Source of the DNA: Bryobacteraceae bacterium
Lineage (GTDB): Bacteria > Acidobacteriota > Terriglobia > Bryobacterales > Bryobacteraceae
DNA: 39,552 nucleotides
Direction of reading: 5' to 3'
Assembly: GCA_019187195.1 (NCBI GenBank)
Contig: JABAQT010000020.1
Span: 83,799-123,350 of the forward strand
The notes beneath the pieces are model-generated. The model saw only the letters and a program-made list of their open reading frames with translations, was not told the DNA's origin and searched no databases. Positions 17,182 to 25,423 of the stretch are shown piece after piece (position 1 is the first letter of the stretch; the number at the start of each line of letters is the position of its first letter). The translations under genes were made by a program, and so were the position numbers.

Positions 17182-18093
17182 CTACCTGCTGAAGTAAGCT
17201 TCGTCGAGCTTGATTGCCGTGCTCTTCTTCAACTCGTCTATCTGCTTCTTGGCCAGCTCCGGCTTCAGTTTCTGCTCGATCTGCGGCTTCACTTCCTCGA
17301 GGCTCTTGTTGGCGTGCTCCTGCACCTCGATCAGGTGGTAGCCGAACGGAGTCTTCACCGGGTCGCTTACTTTTCCGACAGGAAGCGAAAACACCACTTG
17401 ATCGAATTGCGGCACCATCTGTCCGTGACCGAAGGACCCCAGATCTCCGCCATTGGCTCCCGAGCCCGAATCGTCCGATTCCGCCTTCGCCACCGCCGCG
17501 AAGTCCTCCCCGCCCGCGATCCGCTTCTGCAACTCCTGGCACTTCGCCAGCGCTTCCGCCTCGGTCAGGTCCTTCGCGTTGGCGCGCACCGGAACGCGCG
17601 AACCCTGGAACCGGACCAGAATATGGCGCGCTTTCACCTGCTCGTACTCTGACTTGTGCTTCTCGTAGTAGTCCTTCATGTCGGCTTCCGTCAGCTTGGT
17701 GGCGCCCAGGACTTCGAGGAACAGCGCGTTGGCCAGCAGGTTATCGGTTTGCAGCGCAATCTGTTGCCTCACCTTGGGATCGAGTTCCAGCTTCCGGCGC
17801 CGCGCTTCCTGCGAGGCGACCTTCAGTTCCACCAACTGATCCGCCAGTTTACGCTTGTTCGGACCTCTCAACTCCGCTTGTACACGCTCCGGCAGCGACG
17901 CAATAAGCTGATCAAACTGCGCGCGTGTAAAGCTCTCGGAACCCACTTGGAAGACGATGGCGTTCGGGTCCGAGGCAGCGGCTGGAGCCGCGGCGGATGG
18001 GGCGGCCTTATCACTCGCCGGAACCGCCGGTTTGGCCTGCCCGTAGACAAGCGCGGACGGGAAAAAACTCAAGCAGACAAAGAGAAACTTCAT
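17182..18093 (-). CDS. Secreted parvulin-type peptidyl-prolyl isomerase (PrsA/SurA-like foldase)
   Basis: 303 residues. Signal peptide MKFLFVCLSFFPSALVYG, then an Ala/Pro-rich linker (about 20-45). An N-terminal SurA/PrsA-like helical segment follows (FTRAQFDQLIASLPERVQAEL). The parvulin domain (about 150-255) reads KARHILVRFQGS, GGEDFAAVAKAESDDSGSGA and NGGDLGSFGHGQMVPQFDQV, then KTPFGYHLIEV, with the conserved His residues at both ends. The C-terminus is a Lys-rich helix. It should chaperone or isomerise proteins in the periplasm. A TACCAT hexamer lies about 15 nt before the ATG on the minus strand. First gene of a pair with the broken PLP enzyme. Confidence 0.9.
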   Translation of the reverse strand: MKFLFVCLSFFPSALVYGQAKPAVPASDKAAPSAAAPAAASDPNAIVFQVGSESFTRAQFDQLIASLPERVQAELRGPNKRKLADQLVELKVASQEARRRKLELDPKVRQQIALQTDNLLANALFLEVLGATKLTEADMKDYYEKHKSEYEQVKARHILVRFQGSRVPVRANAKDLTEAEALAKCQELQKRIAGGEDFAAVAKAESDDSGSGANGGDLGSFGHGQMVPQFDQVVFSLPVGKVSDPVKTPFGYHLIEVQEHANKSLEEVKPQIEQKLKPELAKKQIDELKKSTAIKLDEAYFSR

Positions 18094-18136
18094 GGATATC
18101 TTGCATCCATGGTAGCGTGAACCCCGCCCCCGGCGG

Positions 18137-19453
18137 CTATCCCTCCCTCCCCAGATACGCGAACCGCAGAAGGAACAGCGCCGTCAACACCCATGCCAGC
18201 CAGTTCACTTCACGCAACCGCCCCGCCATAAGCCGCAGCAGCGTGTACGAAATGAATCCGAAAGCCAGTCCGTTTGCGATGCTGAAAGTCAGGGGAATCG
18301 AGAGGATCGTCAGAAAAGCCGGAATCCCCGTGAGCGGATCGCGCCATCGTATCTCCCCCGCATGCGACATCATCAGTGACCCCACCAGAATGAGCGCGGG
18401 AGACGTGGCCGCCGCCGGGATAGCGCCAAACCATGGAGCCAGAAAGGCCGCCACGAGAAACAGCAGTCCCGTGACCACCGCCGTCACCCCGCTGCGCCCT
18501 CCCGCGGCCACGCCCGCCGCGCTCTCGATATAGCTCACCACCGTCGACGTTCCCACCAGCGAACCGAACACCGTCGCCAGCGAGTCCGCCATCAAAATCC
18601 TCCCCGCGCGCGGAATCCTGTTGGCGTCATCGAACAACTCCGCTTTCTTGCCCACCCCCACCAGCGTGCCGATGTTGTCGAACAGGTCCACAAAGAGAAA
18701 TACGAAGATGATCTCGAGAAGCCCCAGTTGCAGCGTGCCGCCGGCATCGAGATGCATCCATGTGCCCGAGATCGCCGTTATATCCTGCGTGCCGGGGGTC
18801 CAATGCACCAGCCCCAGCGCGCTGCCCGCCGCGGTGATCGCGGCGATTCCCAATAACATGGCGGCGTTTATGCCGCGCGCCATCAACGCCCCGATCAGGA
18901 TCAGCCCCACGGCCGGCAGAGCCGTACTCGCCCCGCGCAGGTTTCCCACCGTCACCAGCGTCGCCGGATCCGCCACGACAAAGCCCGCGTTCTTCATCCC
19001 GATGAAAGCGATAAACAGCCCGATCCCCGCCGCGACCGCGGCGTACAACTCCGGCGGGACGGCGCTGAGGATCAGTTGCCGCAACCCCGTCAACGTCAAC
19101 AACAAGAAGATGATGCCCGAAATCAGCACCGCCCCCAGCGCTGTCTGCCATGCAACGCCCATCCCTTTCACCACCGCGTAAGCAAAGTAAGCGTTCAGCC
19201 CCATGCCCGGAGCGAGCGCGATGGGGTAGCGCGCCAGCACCCCCATCAGAATCGATCCGAACGCCGCCGCCAGGCACGTGGCCACCGTCGTCGAGGCCAC
19301 GGGCATCCCCGCGTCCTTCAAAATCGCCGGATTCACGAAGATTATGTAGGCCATCGTCACAAACGTAGTCACTCCGGCGAGCGTCTCCACGCGCCAATTC
19401 GTCCCTAATTCCTCGAAGGCAAAGTAGTTCTCCATCCGCTTCCGCAATGGCAT
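18137..19453 (-). CDS. NCS2-family purine (hypoxanthine/guanine/adenine) permease
   Basis: 438 residues, typical of the AzgA/PbuG/GhxP branch. Polytopic from residue 24 on. Hallmarks: ETLAGVTTFVTMAYIIFVNP, PIALAPGMGLNAYFAYAV, the FVFLFVDLFDNIGTLVGVG segment (conserved Asp/Glu region of the substrate site), and ADSLATVFGSLVGTSTVVSY with IESAAGVAAGGRSGVTAVVT. It is a proton-coupled uptake carrier for nucleobases at the inner membrane. The ATG at 19453 has a TACTAT element 5 nt upstream. An internal ATG at 19435 (MENYFAFEELGT) is nearer the usual family start and cannot be excluded. Divergent from gatB with 28 bp between starts. Confidence 0.9.
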   Translation of the reverse strand: MPLRKRMENYFAFEELGTNWRVETLAGVTTFVTMAYIIFVNPAILKDAGMPVASTTVATCLAAAFGSILMGVLARYPIALAPGMGLNAYFAYAVVKGMGVAWQTALGAVLISGIIFLLLTLTGLRQLILSAVPPELYAAVAAGIGLFIAFIGMKNAGFVVADPATLVTVGNLRGASTALPAVGLILIGALMARGINAAMLLGIAAITAAGSALGLVHWTPGTQDITAISGTWMHLDAGGTLQLGLLEIIFVFLFVDLFDNIGTLVGVGKKAELFDDANRIPRAGRILMADSLATVFGSLVGTSTVVSYIESAAGVAAGGRSGVTAVVTGLLFLVAAFLAPWFGAIPAAATSPALILVGSLMMSHAGEIRWRDPLTGIPAFLTILSIPLTFSIANGLAFGFISYTLLRLMAGRLREVNWLAWVLTALFLLRFAYLGREG

Positions 19454-19458
19454 CAGAG

Positions 19459-19475
19459 ATAGTATCGGCTAAAAT
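19459..19475. promoter_or_regulatory. Two divergent -10-like hexamers between the purine permease and gatB
   Basis: Minus strand TACTAT (19464 to 19459) lies 5 nt before the permease ATG. Plus strand TAAAAT (19470-19475) lies 6 nt before the first gatB ATG. The two hexamers are separated by 5 bp, with the start codons on the outside, so both transcripts would be nearly leaderless and their RNA polymerase footprints would clash. Confidence 0.4.
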
Positions 19476-19481
19476 GAGGCG

Positions 19482-20960
19482 ATGGCCTCTGGAACCCTCG
19501 ATCTCCCGACTCCGGAAACGATGGCGAAGTACGAACCGGTGATCGGACTGGAAGTCCACGTACAGTTGGCGACAAACACGAAAATCTTCTGCGGCTGCCC
19601 CACCGGTTTCGGCGCGCCGCCGAATACCAACGTTTGCCCCGTCTGCCTGGGATTGCCCGGCGCGCTTCCCGTCCTGAGCAAAGCCGTTGTCGAGATGGCC
19701 GTCGAGGCCGGGCTGGCTCTCGATTGCCGCATCAATCCGTTCTCGAGGCTCGCCCGCAAGAACTACTTCTATCCGGACCTGCCGAAGGGCTACCAGATCT
19801 CGCAGTATGACCAGCCGCTCGCCGAACACGGCAGCCTCGAAATCGAGGTGAACGGAGAGCGGAAGCGCCTGGGCATTACCCGCGTCCACATCGAGGACGA
19901 CGCCGGCAAGAGCTCGCACGAGGGATTTCGCGATTCGGACCGCTACACCTATGTCGATCTCAACCGCTCCGGCACCCCCCTCATCGAGATCGTCAGCGAG
20001 CCCGATATGCGCGCTTCCGATGAAGCCTATGCCTATCTGACGGCGATCAAACAGGTGCTTCAGTTCGCCGGCGTCTCCACCTGCGACATGGAGAAAGGCC
20101 ATCTCCGCTGCGACGCGAACGTGTCCGTTCGTCTCAAGGGAGCGGAGAAATTCGGCGTCAAGGCCGAGGTGAAGAACCTCAACTCCTTCCGCTTCCTCAA
20201 ACAGGCGCTCGATTACGAGATTGCGCGCCAGGTGGCTGTCATCGAAAGCGGCGGCAGAGTGGCCCAGGAGACGCGGCTCTACAACCCCGATACCGGCGAG
20301 ACGGTGGGCATGCGCAGCAAGGAACACGCCCACGATTACCGCTACTTTCCCGAACCCGATCTCGTCCCCGTGCGCATCAGCGAGCGGTGGCTCGCGGAGA
20401 TCCGCTCCCGCATGCCCGAACCCCCCTCGGCCAGGAGAAAGCGCTTCATCGAATCCTACGGCATCCGTGATTATGACGCCGGCGTGCTCACCTCCTCGCG
20501 CGCCCTTGCCGATTACTATGAGGCCGCCGCCAAGGCATCGGCCGATCCCAAAGCCGCCGCAAACTGGGTCATGGGCGATCTCCTCGGCGCTCTCAACGCG
20601 GAAGGCAAGGACATCTCCGCCTCCCCCGTCTCCCCCGAACAGCTCGGCGAGTTGGTGACCCTCATCGCCCGCGGTGACTTGTCCGGCAAGCTCGCCAAGG
20701 AGATCTTCCCGAAAATGCTCGCCACCGGAGAGGCGCCGGGCCTCATCATGGAGCGGGAAGGCTTGCGCCAGATCAACGATGCCGGCGCGCTCGAAAAAAT
20801 CGTCGATGGCGTGATCGCCGCGAACCCCAGGCAGGTGGAACAGTACAGGAGTGGAAAGACAGCCGTCGCCGGGTTCCTGGTGGGGCAGATTATGAAGGCC
20901 ACCCGCGGACAGGCGAACCCTGGGGCCGTCAATGAAATGCTCCGCAAGAAACTCGCCTGA
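19482..20960 (+). CDS. gatB: Aspartyl/glutamyl-tRNA(Asn/Gln) amidotransferase subunit B
   Basis: 492 residues. Family start YEPVIGLEVHVQLATNTKIF, the zinc knuckle CGCP ... NTNVCPVCLGLPG, the kinase-like core (RKNYFYPDLPKGYQISQYDQ; IEDDAGKSSHE; DLNRSGTPLIEIVSEPDMR), KAEVKNLNSFRFLKQALDYE and HDYRYFPEPDL. The C-terminal helical and YqeY-like tail has NWVMGDLLGALN and VGQIMKATRGQANPGAVNEM. With GatA and GatC it converts Glu-tRNA(Gln) or Asp-tRNA(Asn) to the amidated form. Neither gatA nor gatC is adjacent. Either the ATG at 19482 or the one at 19521 (MAKYEPVIG) may be the start; 19521 fits the family better, 19482 fits the promoter spacing. Confidence 0.95.
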   Translation: MASGTLDLPTPETMAKYEPVIGLEVHVQLATNTKIFCGCPTGFGAPPNTNVCPVCLGLPGALPVLSKAVVEMAVEAGLALDCRINPFSRLARKNYFYPDLPKGYQISQYDQPLAEHGSLEIEVNGERKRLGITRVHIEDDAGKSSHEGFRDSDRYTYVDLNRSGTPLIEIVSEPDMRASDEAYAYLTAIKQVLQFAGVSTCDMEKGHLRCDANVSVRLKGAEKFGVKAEVKNLNSFRFLKQALDYEIARQVAVIESGGRVAQETRLYNPDTGETVGMRSKEHAHDYRYFPEPDLVPVRISERWLAEIRSRMPEPPSARRKRFIESYGIRDYDAGVLTSSRALADYYEAAAKASADPKAAANWVMGDLLGALNAEGKDISASPVSPEQLGELVTLIARGDLSGKLAKEIFPKMLATGEAPGLIMEREGLRQINDAGALEKIVDGVIAANPRQVEQYRSGKTAVAGFLVGQIMKATRGQANPGAVNEMLRKKLA

Positions 20961-21023
20961 TTTTCCCGCTCTCCCCAATACCACGCCTCTTCTCCCCCCT
21001 TGCGCCCGCTCCCCAAACGGAGA

Positions 21024-21029
21024 GACAAT
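21024..21029 (+). promoter_or_regulatory. -10-like GACAAT 6 nt before the SelA-like gene
   Basis: GACAAT, then CCGTCC, then the ATG at 21036. There is no ribosome-binding sequence in the 6-nt gap, although GGAGAG lies just before. It is similar in layout to the elements at 12274 and 19470. Confidence 0.3.
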
Positions 21030-21035
21030 CCGTCC

Positions 21036-22217
21036 ATGAAACCCACCCGACGAAATCTCTTCCAGGCTGCCGCCGCCTCCACGCTCGCCGCATCCGCCAA
21101 GGCCGGCAAAATCTCCTCCAAGACCTCCGCCGAGGTCTACGAACGGCTCGGCGTCAAGCCCGTCATCAACGGCATGGGCACCGTCACCGTTCTCGGCGGC
21201 TCCCTCATGCCCCCTGAAGTCGTTCGCGCCATGGATGAAGCCTCTCTCCATTTCGTCCATCTCCCCGATCTCCAAAAGAAAGCCGGGGCCCACATCGCCG
21301 GGTTGCTGAATGTCCCCGCCGCCATGGTCACCGGTGGAGCGGCCTCCTCCATCGCCGTCGGAACCGCCGCCTGCATGGCGCGCGGAGACAAGAAAAGGCT
21401 TTGGGCGCTCCCCTCCCAGGACGGCCCCTTCGAAGTCATCCAGCAGAAGTCCCATCACGATGGCTACGAACACCAGATGCAGGTGGTCGGCGGCAAGGTG
21501 ATCAGCATCGAAACCGCCTCCGAACTCGAAAGCGCCATCAGTCCCCGCACCGCCATGATGTTCTACCTCAACAAGGCCGAGAATCACGGCAGGATCCAAC
21601 GCGAAGAGTGGGTCCGCATCGCCAGGAAGCACGGCGTCCCCACTTTCAATGACGCCGCCGCCGACGTGCCCCCCAAGGAAAACCTTTGGAACTACGTCAA
21701 CCGCGACGGCTTCGACCTCGTCGCCTTCAGCGGCGGCAAGGGAATGCTCGGACCGCAATGCTCCGGTCTCCTCCTCGGCCGCAAGGACCTCATCGAAGCC
21801 GCCACCGAAGCCCAGAGCCCCTACGCCGGCGTGGGCCGTGGAATGAAGGTCGGCAAGGAAGAGATCGTCGGCATGATCGCCGCGCTCGAACGCTTCCTCA
21901 AAGTCGACCACGAAGCCGAAAGCCGCGAACTCGACCGCCGCGTCACCGAAATGACCGCTACCCTCTCCAGGATCAGCGGCCTCAAACTTTCCCGCCAGGT
22001 CCCCCAAATCGCCAACCAGGTGCCCCACCTCCTCATCGAATGGGACGAGGCCAAACTGAAACCCGCGCGCGATATCCACCGCCAACTGATCGAGGGCGAC
22101 CCGGCCGTCTACACCCTTCTCCAGGGCAGGGGCAAAATCCTCGTCAGCGTCTGGATGATGCATGGCAACGAACACCGCGTCGTCGCAAAACGATTCGCCG
22201 AACTGTTCCGGGCCTGA
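21036..22217 (+). CDS. Tat-exported SelA-like PLP-dependent enzyme
   Basis: 393 residues from the ATG at 21036. The N-terminus MKPTRRNLFQAAAASTLAAS is a twin-arginine signal (TRRNLF plus an Ala-rich h-region). The mature part matches the SelA-like branch of fold type I PLP enzymes: VYERLGVKPVINGMGTVTVL, MVTGGAASSIAVGTAACMA, and the PLP-binding Lys in DLVAFSGGKGMLGPQCSGLL (about residue 235). The relatives (selenocysteine synthase, DgaE, other lyases and aminotransferases) are cytoplasmic. Export of a cofactor-loaded, folded enzyme is consistent with Tat. It is not a true SelA: no selB or tRNA-Sec is nearby and the N-terminal tRNA-binding domain is absent. Substrate unknown. Stop and next start are 22 bp apart. 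Confidence 0.8.
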   Translation: MKPTRRNLFQAAAASTLAASAKAGKISSKTSAEVYERLGVKPVINGMGTVTVLGGSLMPPEVVRAMDEASLHFVHLPDLQKKAGAHIAGLLNVPAAMVTGGAASSIAVGTAACMARGDKKRLWALPSQDGPFEVIQQKSHHDGYEHQMQVVGGKVISIETASELESAISPRTAMMFYLNKAENHGRIQREEWVRIARKHGVPTFNDAAADVPPKENLWNYVNRDGFDLVAFSGGKGMLGPQCSGLLLGRKDLIEAATEAQSPYAGVGRGMKVGKEEIVGMIAALERFLKVDHEAESRELDRRVTEMTATLSRISGLKLSRQVPQIANQVPHLLIEWDEAKLKPARDIHRQLIEGDPAVYTLLQGRGKILVSVWMMHGNEHRVVAKRFAELFRA

Positions 22218-22239
22218 CCGGTCCGATCGGAGGGCATGG

Positions 22240-22986
22240 ATGGCAACCATCAGTAAGAGCGTCGGAAGGGGCGGCGTCAACATCCCTACTGACGTCAGGA
22301 CAGTTCAGACTCTGCTCAACGAGAACATCGCCCGGCTCATTCCCTTCCTGCCGGTGGCGGTTTCCGGGGTCTGTGAAGCACAGACTATCCTCATGATCGA
22401 GGAGTTTCAACGCAGGGTGCTGCGCGCCCATGCGCCGGACGGGCGCGTCGATCCCGGCGGCCGCACCCTCACCGCCCTCTCCGGCGCCGCTGCTCCTTCC
22501 ACCCCCGCCGAACCCGTCCTCGAAGGCAACGCGCTTCCCGCTCCCGCCGCCGCCGTTCTAAAGGAGATCCTCAAAGCGGCCGGCCTGTCGCGGGCGCGGG
22601 TCACCAGCGTATCCCGCACCCCCGCCGAACAGGCGCGCGTCATGTACGAAAACTGCGTCTCCAAGGGCGTTCTGTTTAACAAGAATATGTACGCCGCGGC
22701 CGGAGACAAGGTAATCGACGTCTACGCCGCCAACAAGGACAAACCCAAGGATACGGTGATTGCCCTCATGCTCGCCAAGATCCTCGAAATCGGTCCCGGC
22801 AAGGTATCCAGGCACATCAGCGACACGCACTACACTTTCGACGTCGCCCCCAGCTCAATACCTTCGGCCAAGCACGCCGCTTTCCTCGCCGCCATCAAGG
22901 CTCACAAGGCGGTATCGAAGGTCATCCCTCCGCCCACCGACCCGGCTTTCCACATCGAGATTCCCAAGACCTCGGTTGGCCCGTAA
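22240..22986 (+). CDS. Peptidoglycan-binding protein with M15-like carboxypeptidase/endolysin domain
   Basis: 248 residues from the ATG at 22240, which follows GGAGGG by a few bases. Residues 1-82 form a peptidoglycan-binding-1-like module (VGRGGVNIPTDVRTVQTLLN, ILMIEEFQRRV, PDGRVDPGGRTLTAL). After a Pro/Ala linker, residues about 105-245 look like an M15 metallopeptidase: TSVSRTPAEQARVMYEN, SRHISDTHYTFDVAP and AFHIEIP. These supply the His (192), Asp (201) and His (238) zinc-ligand pattern of D-Ala-D-Ala-type peptidases. There is no signal peptide or membrane helix, as for endolysin-like or contact-delivered enzymes, so how it reaches the wall is unclear. Likely co-transcribed with the SelA-like gene. 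Confidence 0.65.
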   Translation: MATISKSVGRGGVNIPTDVRTVQTLLNENIARLIPFLPVAVSGVCEAQTILMIEEFQRRVLRAHAPDGRVDPGGRTLTALSGAAAPSTPAEPVLEGNALPAPAAAVLKEILKAAGLSRARVTSVSRTPAEQARVMYENCVSKGVLFNKNMYAAAGDKVIDVYAANKDKPKDTVIALMLAKILEIGPGKVSRHISDTHYTFDVAPSSIPSAKHAAFLAAIKAHKAVSKVIPPPTDPAFHIEIPKTSVGP

Positions 22987-22999
22987 CCCGCCGCGAACC

Positions 23000-23521
23000 T
23001 CACAGGGCCACGTCATAGCGGATGCGAAGGATATTCAGCGCGGGCGTGGTTGCCGTCAGCGTCTCCGTCTCCGACATCGTGAGCGGCTGCTTGTAGGGAT
23101 CCCCCGCCATCCGCCGCATCGCCGAAACCACGTCTTCCATCGCTTTCCGGTTTCCTTCCTTGAACGGCAGCTTCCCCACCAGTGCCGCCGCCTCCCGGAT
23201 CGATTCATGCGGATCCGGCATCCGTTCCCCCGGAAACGTGAATTCGAAATCGAGAGCATAATGTGTGCACCCGAAATGATGGATCACAAGCTGGATGGGT
23301 GAACCCGTATCCACGGTCTCCAGTGCCTCGTGCGGCCCCGATTGCCGGAACATCGAACGCGTGGCAAGCAACGCCTCCGGCTCGCCCCTCACGCAGTCCG
23401 CCGAAACCTTCGGCGCTTCCGCCTTCGGTTTCTCCACGTTTTCCCTCTGGACGTTCCTCTCCGAGCATCCCCCCAGCAGCACCAGCAACCCCATGGAAAC
23501 GCGGAAATGCACGACAATCAT
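23000..23521 (-). CDS. Putative lipoprotein of unknown function
   Basis: 173 residues from the ATG at 23521 (a GTG at 23548 would add nine). The N-terminus carries a lipobox, MGLLVLLGGC, with the acylated Cys followed by SERN, then a charged linker rich in Glu and Lys. The remainder has QLVIHHFGCTHYALDFEFTF and later DVVSAMRRMAGDPYKQPLTM; I do not recognise a family. The closing IRIRYDVAL looks like a beta strand. Probably anchored to a membrane facing the periplasm. Last gene of the TolC / DUF190 operon (48 bp after DUF190). Confidence 0.65.
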   Translation of the reverse strand: MIVVHFRVSMGLLVLLGGCSERNVQRENVEKPKAEAPKVSADCVRGEPEALLATRSMFRQSGPHEALETVDTGSPIQLVIHHFGCTHYALDFEFTFPGERMPDPHESIREAAALVGKLPFKEGNRKAMEDVVSAMRRMAGDPYKQPLTMSETETLTATTPALNILRIRYDVAL

Positions 23522-23569
23522 CTTGCCACACCCTGGCGCCGCGCGCACCGCCGCCCTCCCGTTCCCTCC

Positions 23570-23893
23570 CTATCCCACCGGCACGAACTCGACGTCCACC
23601 AGCACCATCAGCCCCTCCCGTATCATCCCCTGGATCTCCGGCAACACCGCCCTCAACTTCTCCTCCCTGTCCACCGTCAGGATGCTCACCGGCTTGTCAT
23701 CCGAGATCCCGAACAACCTCCTCCGGTGCAGATAGCTGTGTGACCCGTACCCCATCACCCCCATCTGCACCGTCGCCCCCGCGATCTGATGCCTGTGCAG
23801 CACGCGCACGATCGCCTCATACAGGCTCGTGTCCCCGTGCCGGTCCGTTTCATCCACCGAAATCAGCAACATCTTCCTGGCTTCGTGGTTCAT
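23570..23893 (-). CDS. DUF190 family protein
   Basis: 107 residues, the full length of the family. It contains the conserved KMLLISVDETDRHGDTSLYE, IAGATVQMGVMGYGSHSYLH and PVSILTVDREEKLRAVLPEI blocks. DUF190 proteins are small PII-like ferredoxin-fold proteins often found beside fluoride (CrcB) or cation transport genes. No crcB is visible here, and its neighbour is a TolC-family gene. A nucleotide- or ion-sensing partner role is a guess from the fold. It starts 13 bp after the TolC stop, so it is in the same operon. Confidence 0.88.
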   Translation of the reverse strand: MNHEARKMLLISVDETDRHGDTSLYEAIVRVLHRHQIAGATVQMGVMGYGSHSYLHRRRLFGISDDKPVSILTVDREEKLRAVLPEIQGMIREGLMVLVDVEFVPVG

Positions 23894-23906
23894 GTTCGCT
23901 CCCGTT

Positions 23907-25163
23907 TCAATTGCCGCTCATGGAAGTTCCGCTCACCGCCTCTATCAGGTACAGGCTGCGCGCGAAATTCGCCCGTGCCTCGTTGTAGCTCTGCCGCGAT
24001 TCATTGAACGCCCGCTGCGCGTCGAGAAACTCCACGAAACTCGCCTCTCCCCGCCGGTAGCTGTACTCGGTCGTCGCCCGCACATCCGCCGCCTTCCCCA
24101 GCAGTTTCGACTCGATGTCATCAAGCAACTGCTTCGAGGTGCTGTACTGTTGCCACGCCGCCGCCACTTCCGTGCCAATCGACGCCCGCATCGCGCGAAT
24201 CCGCGCCGCCGCCTGCTCGATATCCCGCTGCGCCCTCGTGATTTCGCCCTGGTTGCGGTTGAACACCGGCAGCGGAGCGCTGAAGAACAGCCCTAGCGAG
24301 TTTCCCCGCCCCGTGACGCTCATCTGCCGGTGATACATCGTCCCCACCGTGTAATCCACCTTGCCCTGCGCGATCTGCAAACGCAGATCCGCCTGCGAAC
24401 GCGCCTCTGTCTTCTCGAGCAGCCCCAGGTCCGGGCGCAGCGATAGCGCTTTCTGCTGCAAGCCGGCCAGATTGAAGGAAACCGTGTCCCGCCGGATCTC
24501 GTGGCTCACATCGAAATCCGCCGCCTCCGTCCGCCCCATCAACAGCTTCAGCCGCGTCTTGGCCTGCCGCAACTGCAGCTCCGCCTGCCGCACCGCCGTC
24601 TCGTACTGCAGAGCCGCCACCTGTGAGCGGTTCAACTCCACCGGCGCCAGGTCCCCGTTCCTCACTCTCACCGTGTTGATCTCGACAATCCCGTTCAGGC
24701 TCTTGAGGTTGCTCTCCGCGAGCGTCAGGTTCTCCCTGGCCTGCTGTATATCCACATAGGCCGTCTGCACATCCAGAATCACGCGCCGCATGACGTCTTG
24801 CACGCCCAGTTCCGCCACCGTCTTCTCGGCCGCCGCCACCGCCATCCGGTCCCTCCGTTTGCCCCCCCGCTCGAGAACAAAATCCGTCCGCGCGGCCACC
24901 TCCATCGGACCCGCTCCGTTCATCCTGCTGAACCCCGTACCCGCCACCGGCAGATAGTCTCCATCGAGCGTCAACACCGGGTTCGGCCGCAATGCCGCCG
25001 TGATCTGCCGCGCTTCGGCTACCCGGATGCTTAGCTTCTCCGCCGCAAGCGTCAGGTTCTTCTCCATCGCCTCCTTCACCGCCTGGTCGAGCGTGATCAT
25101 ATCCTGGGCCTCCGCCGCCCCCGCCAGCAACAGGACAATACCCGATAAGTAACTCATTCTCAT
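23907..25163 (-). CDS. TolC-family outer-membrane efflux protein
   Basis: 418 residues from the ATG at 25163 (a GTG two codons earlier is possible). Signal peptide MRMSYLSGIVLLLAGAAEA. Two TolC half-repeats: MITLDQAVKEAMEKNLTLAAE, QITAALRPNPVLTLDGDYLP and VILDVQTAYVDIQQARENLT in the first; QKALSLRPDLGLLEKTEARS, FSAPLPVFNRNQGEITRAQR and EFLDAQRAFNESRQSYNEAR in the second. These are closest in feel to CzcC-type metal-efflux channels. Normally it partners with an RND or ABC pump and a periplasmic adaptor, but none is in the operon, which continues with DUF190 and a lipoprotein. Divergent from the two-component system. Confidence 0.9.
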   Translation of the reverse strand: MRMSYLSGIVLLLAGAAEAQDMITLDQAVKEAMEKNLTLAAEKLSIRVAEARQITAALRPNPVLTLDGDYLPVAGTGFSRMNGAGPMEVAARTDFVLERGGKRRDRMAVAAAEKTVAELGVQDVMRRVILDVQTAYVDIQQARENLTLAESNLKSLNGIVEINTVRVRNGDLAPVELNRSQVAALQYETAVRQAELQLRQAKTRLKLLMGRTEAADFDVSHEIRRDTVSFNLAGLQQKALSLRPDLGLLEKTEARSQADLRLQIAQGKVDYTVGTMYHRQMSVTGRGNSLGLFFSAPLPVFNRNQGEITRAQRDIEQAAARIRAMRASIGTEVAAAWQQYSTSKQLLDDIESKLLGKAADVRATTEYSYRRGEASFVEFLDAQRAFNESRQSYNEARANFARSLYLIEAVSGTSMSGN

Positions 25164-25169
25164 GCACAC

Positions 25170-25423
25170 TCTATGATGACGGCGCAGTGAGTCTGGTAAC
25201 TAGCTTCTTTCCGCTAGAGCTGTCCTCCGTTTTCAGGTGTCCCCATCCCTTGCCGGCGTACATTAGCCTCCACAGGGGATGTTAATGAGACACCGGAATC
25301 CGCCATCCTGGCTTCTAAGGAGCGCACGGCGCTCGACCCGGGGAAGAAGTGCGGGCGGAGAGACTATACACTGAAGATGAGTCCCACGCGGGGCGTCATG
25401 ACCTCGTGGCGGTTTCATCCTCC
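25170..25423. promoter_or_regulatory. Divergent regulatory region with a nested dyad between tolC-like and sensor kinase genes
   Basis: Contains a nested inverted repeat. The outer arms are GGTGTC (25236-25241) and GACACC (25289-25294). The inner arms are CATCCC (25244-25249) and GGGATG (25276-25281), around a 26-nt centre that itself holds CATTA ... TAATG. A smaller CTAGC / GCTAG pair is at about 25200-25216. TATACA at 25365-25370 is a -10 candidate for the kinase. The dyad could be an operator or an RNA hairpin; the divergent NarL-type regulator is the obvious candidate binder. Confidence 0.35.

Noticed and set aside
21036..22217. True selenocysteine synthase SelA
   Set aside because: No N-terminal tRNA-binding domain, a Tat leader is present, and no selB or tRNA-Sec is nearby.
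18627..22283. An open frame of 1218 codons on the minus strand across the purine permease, gatB and the SelA-like gene
   Set aside because: It is antisense to three clearly recognisable genes. Its translation is repetitive in Gly, Asp, Glu and Ala with no domain, as expected when C-ending codons remove antisense stops in high-GC DNA.
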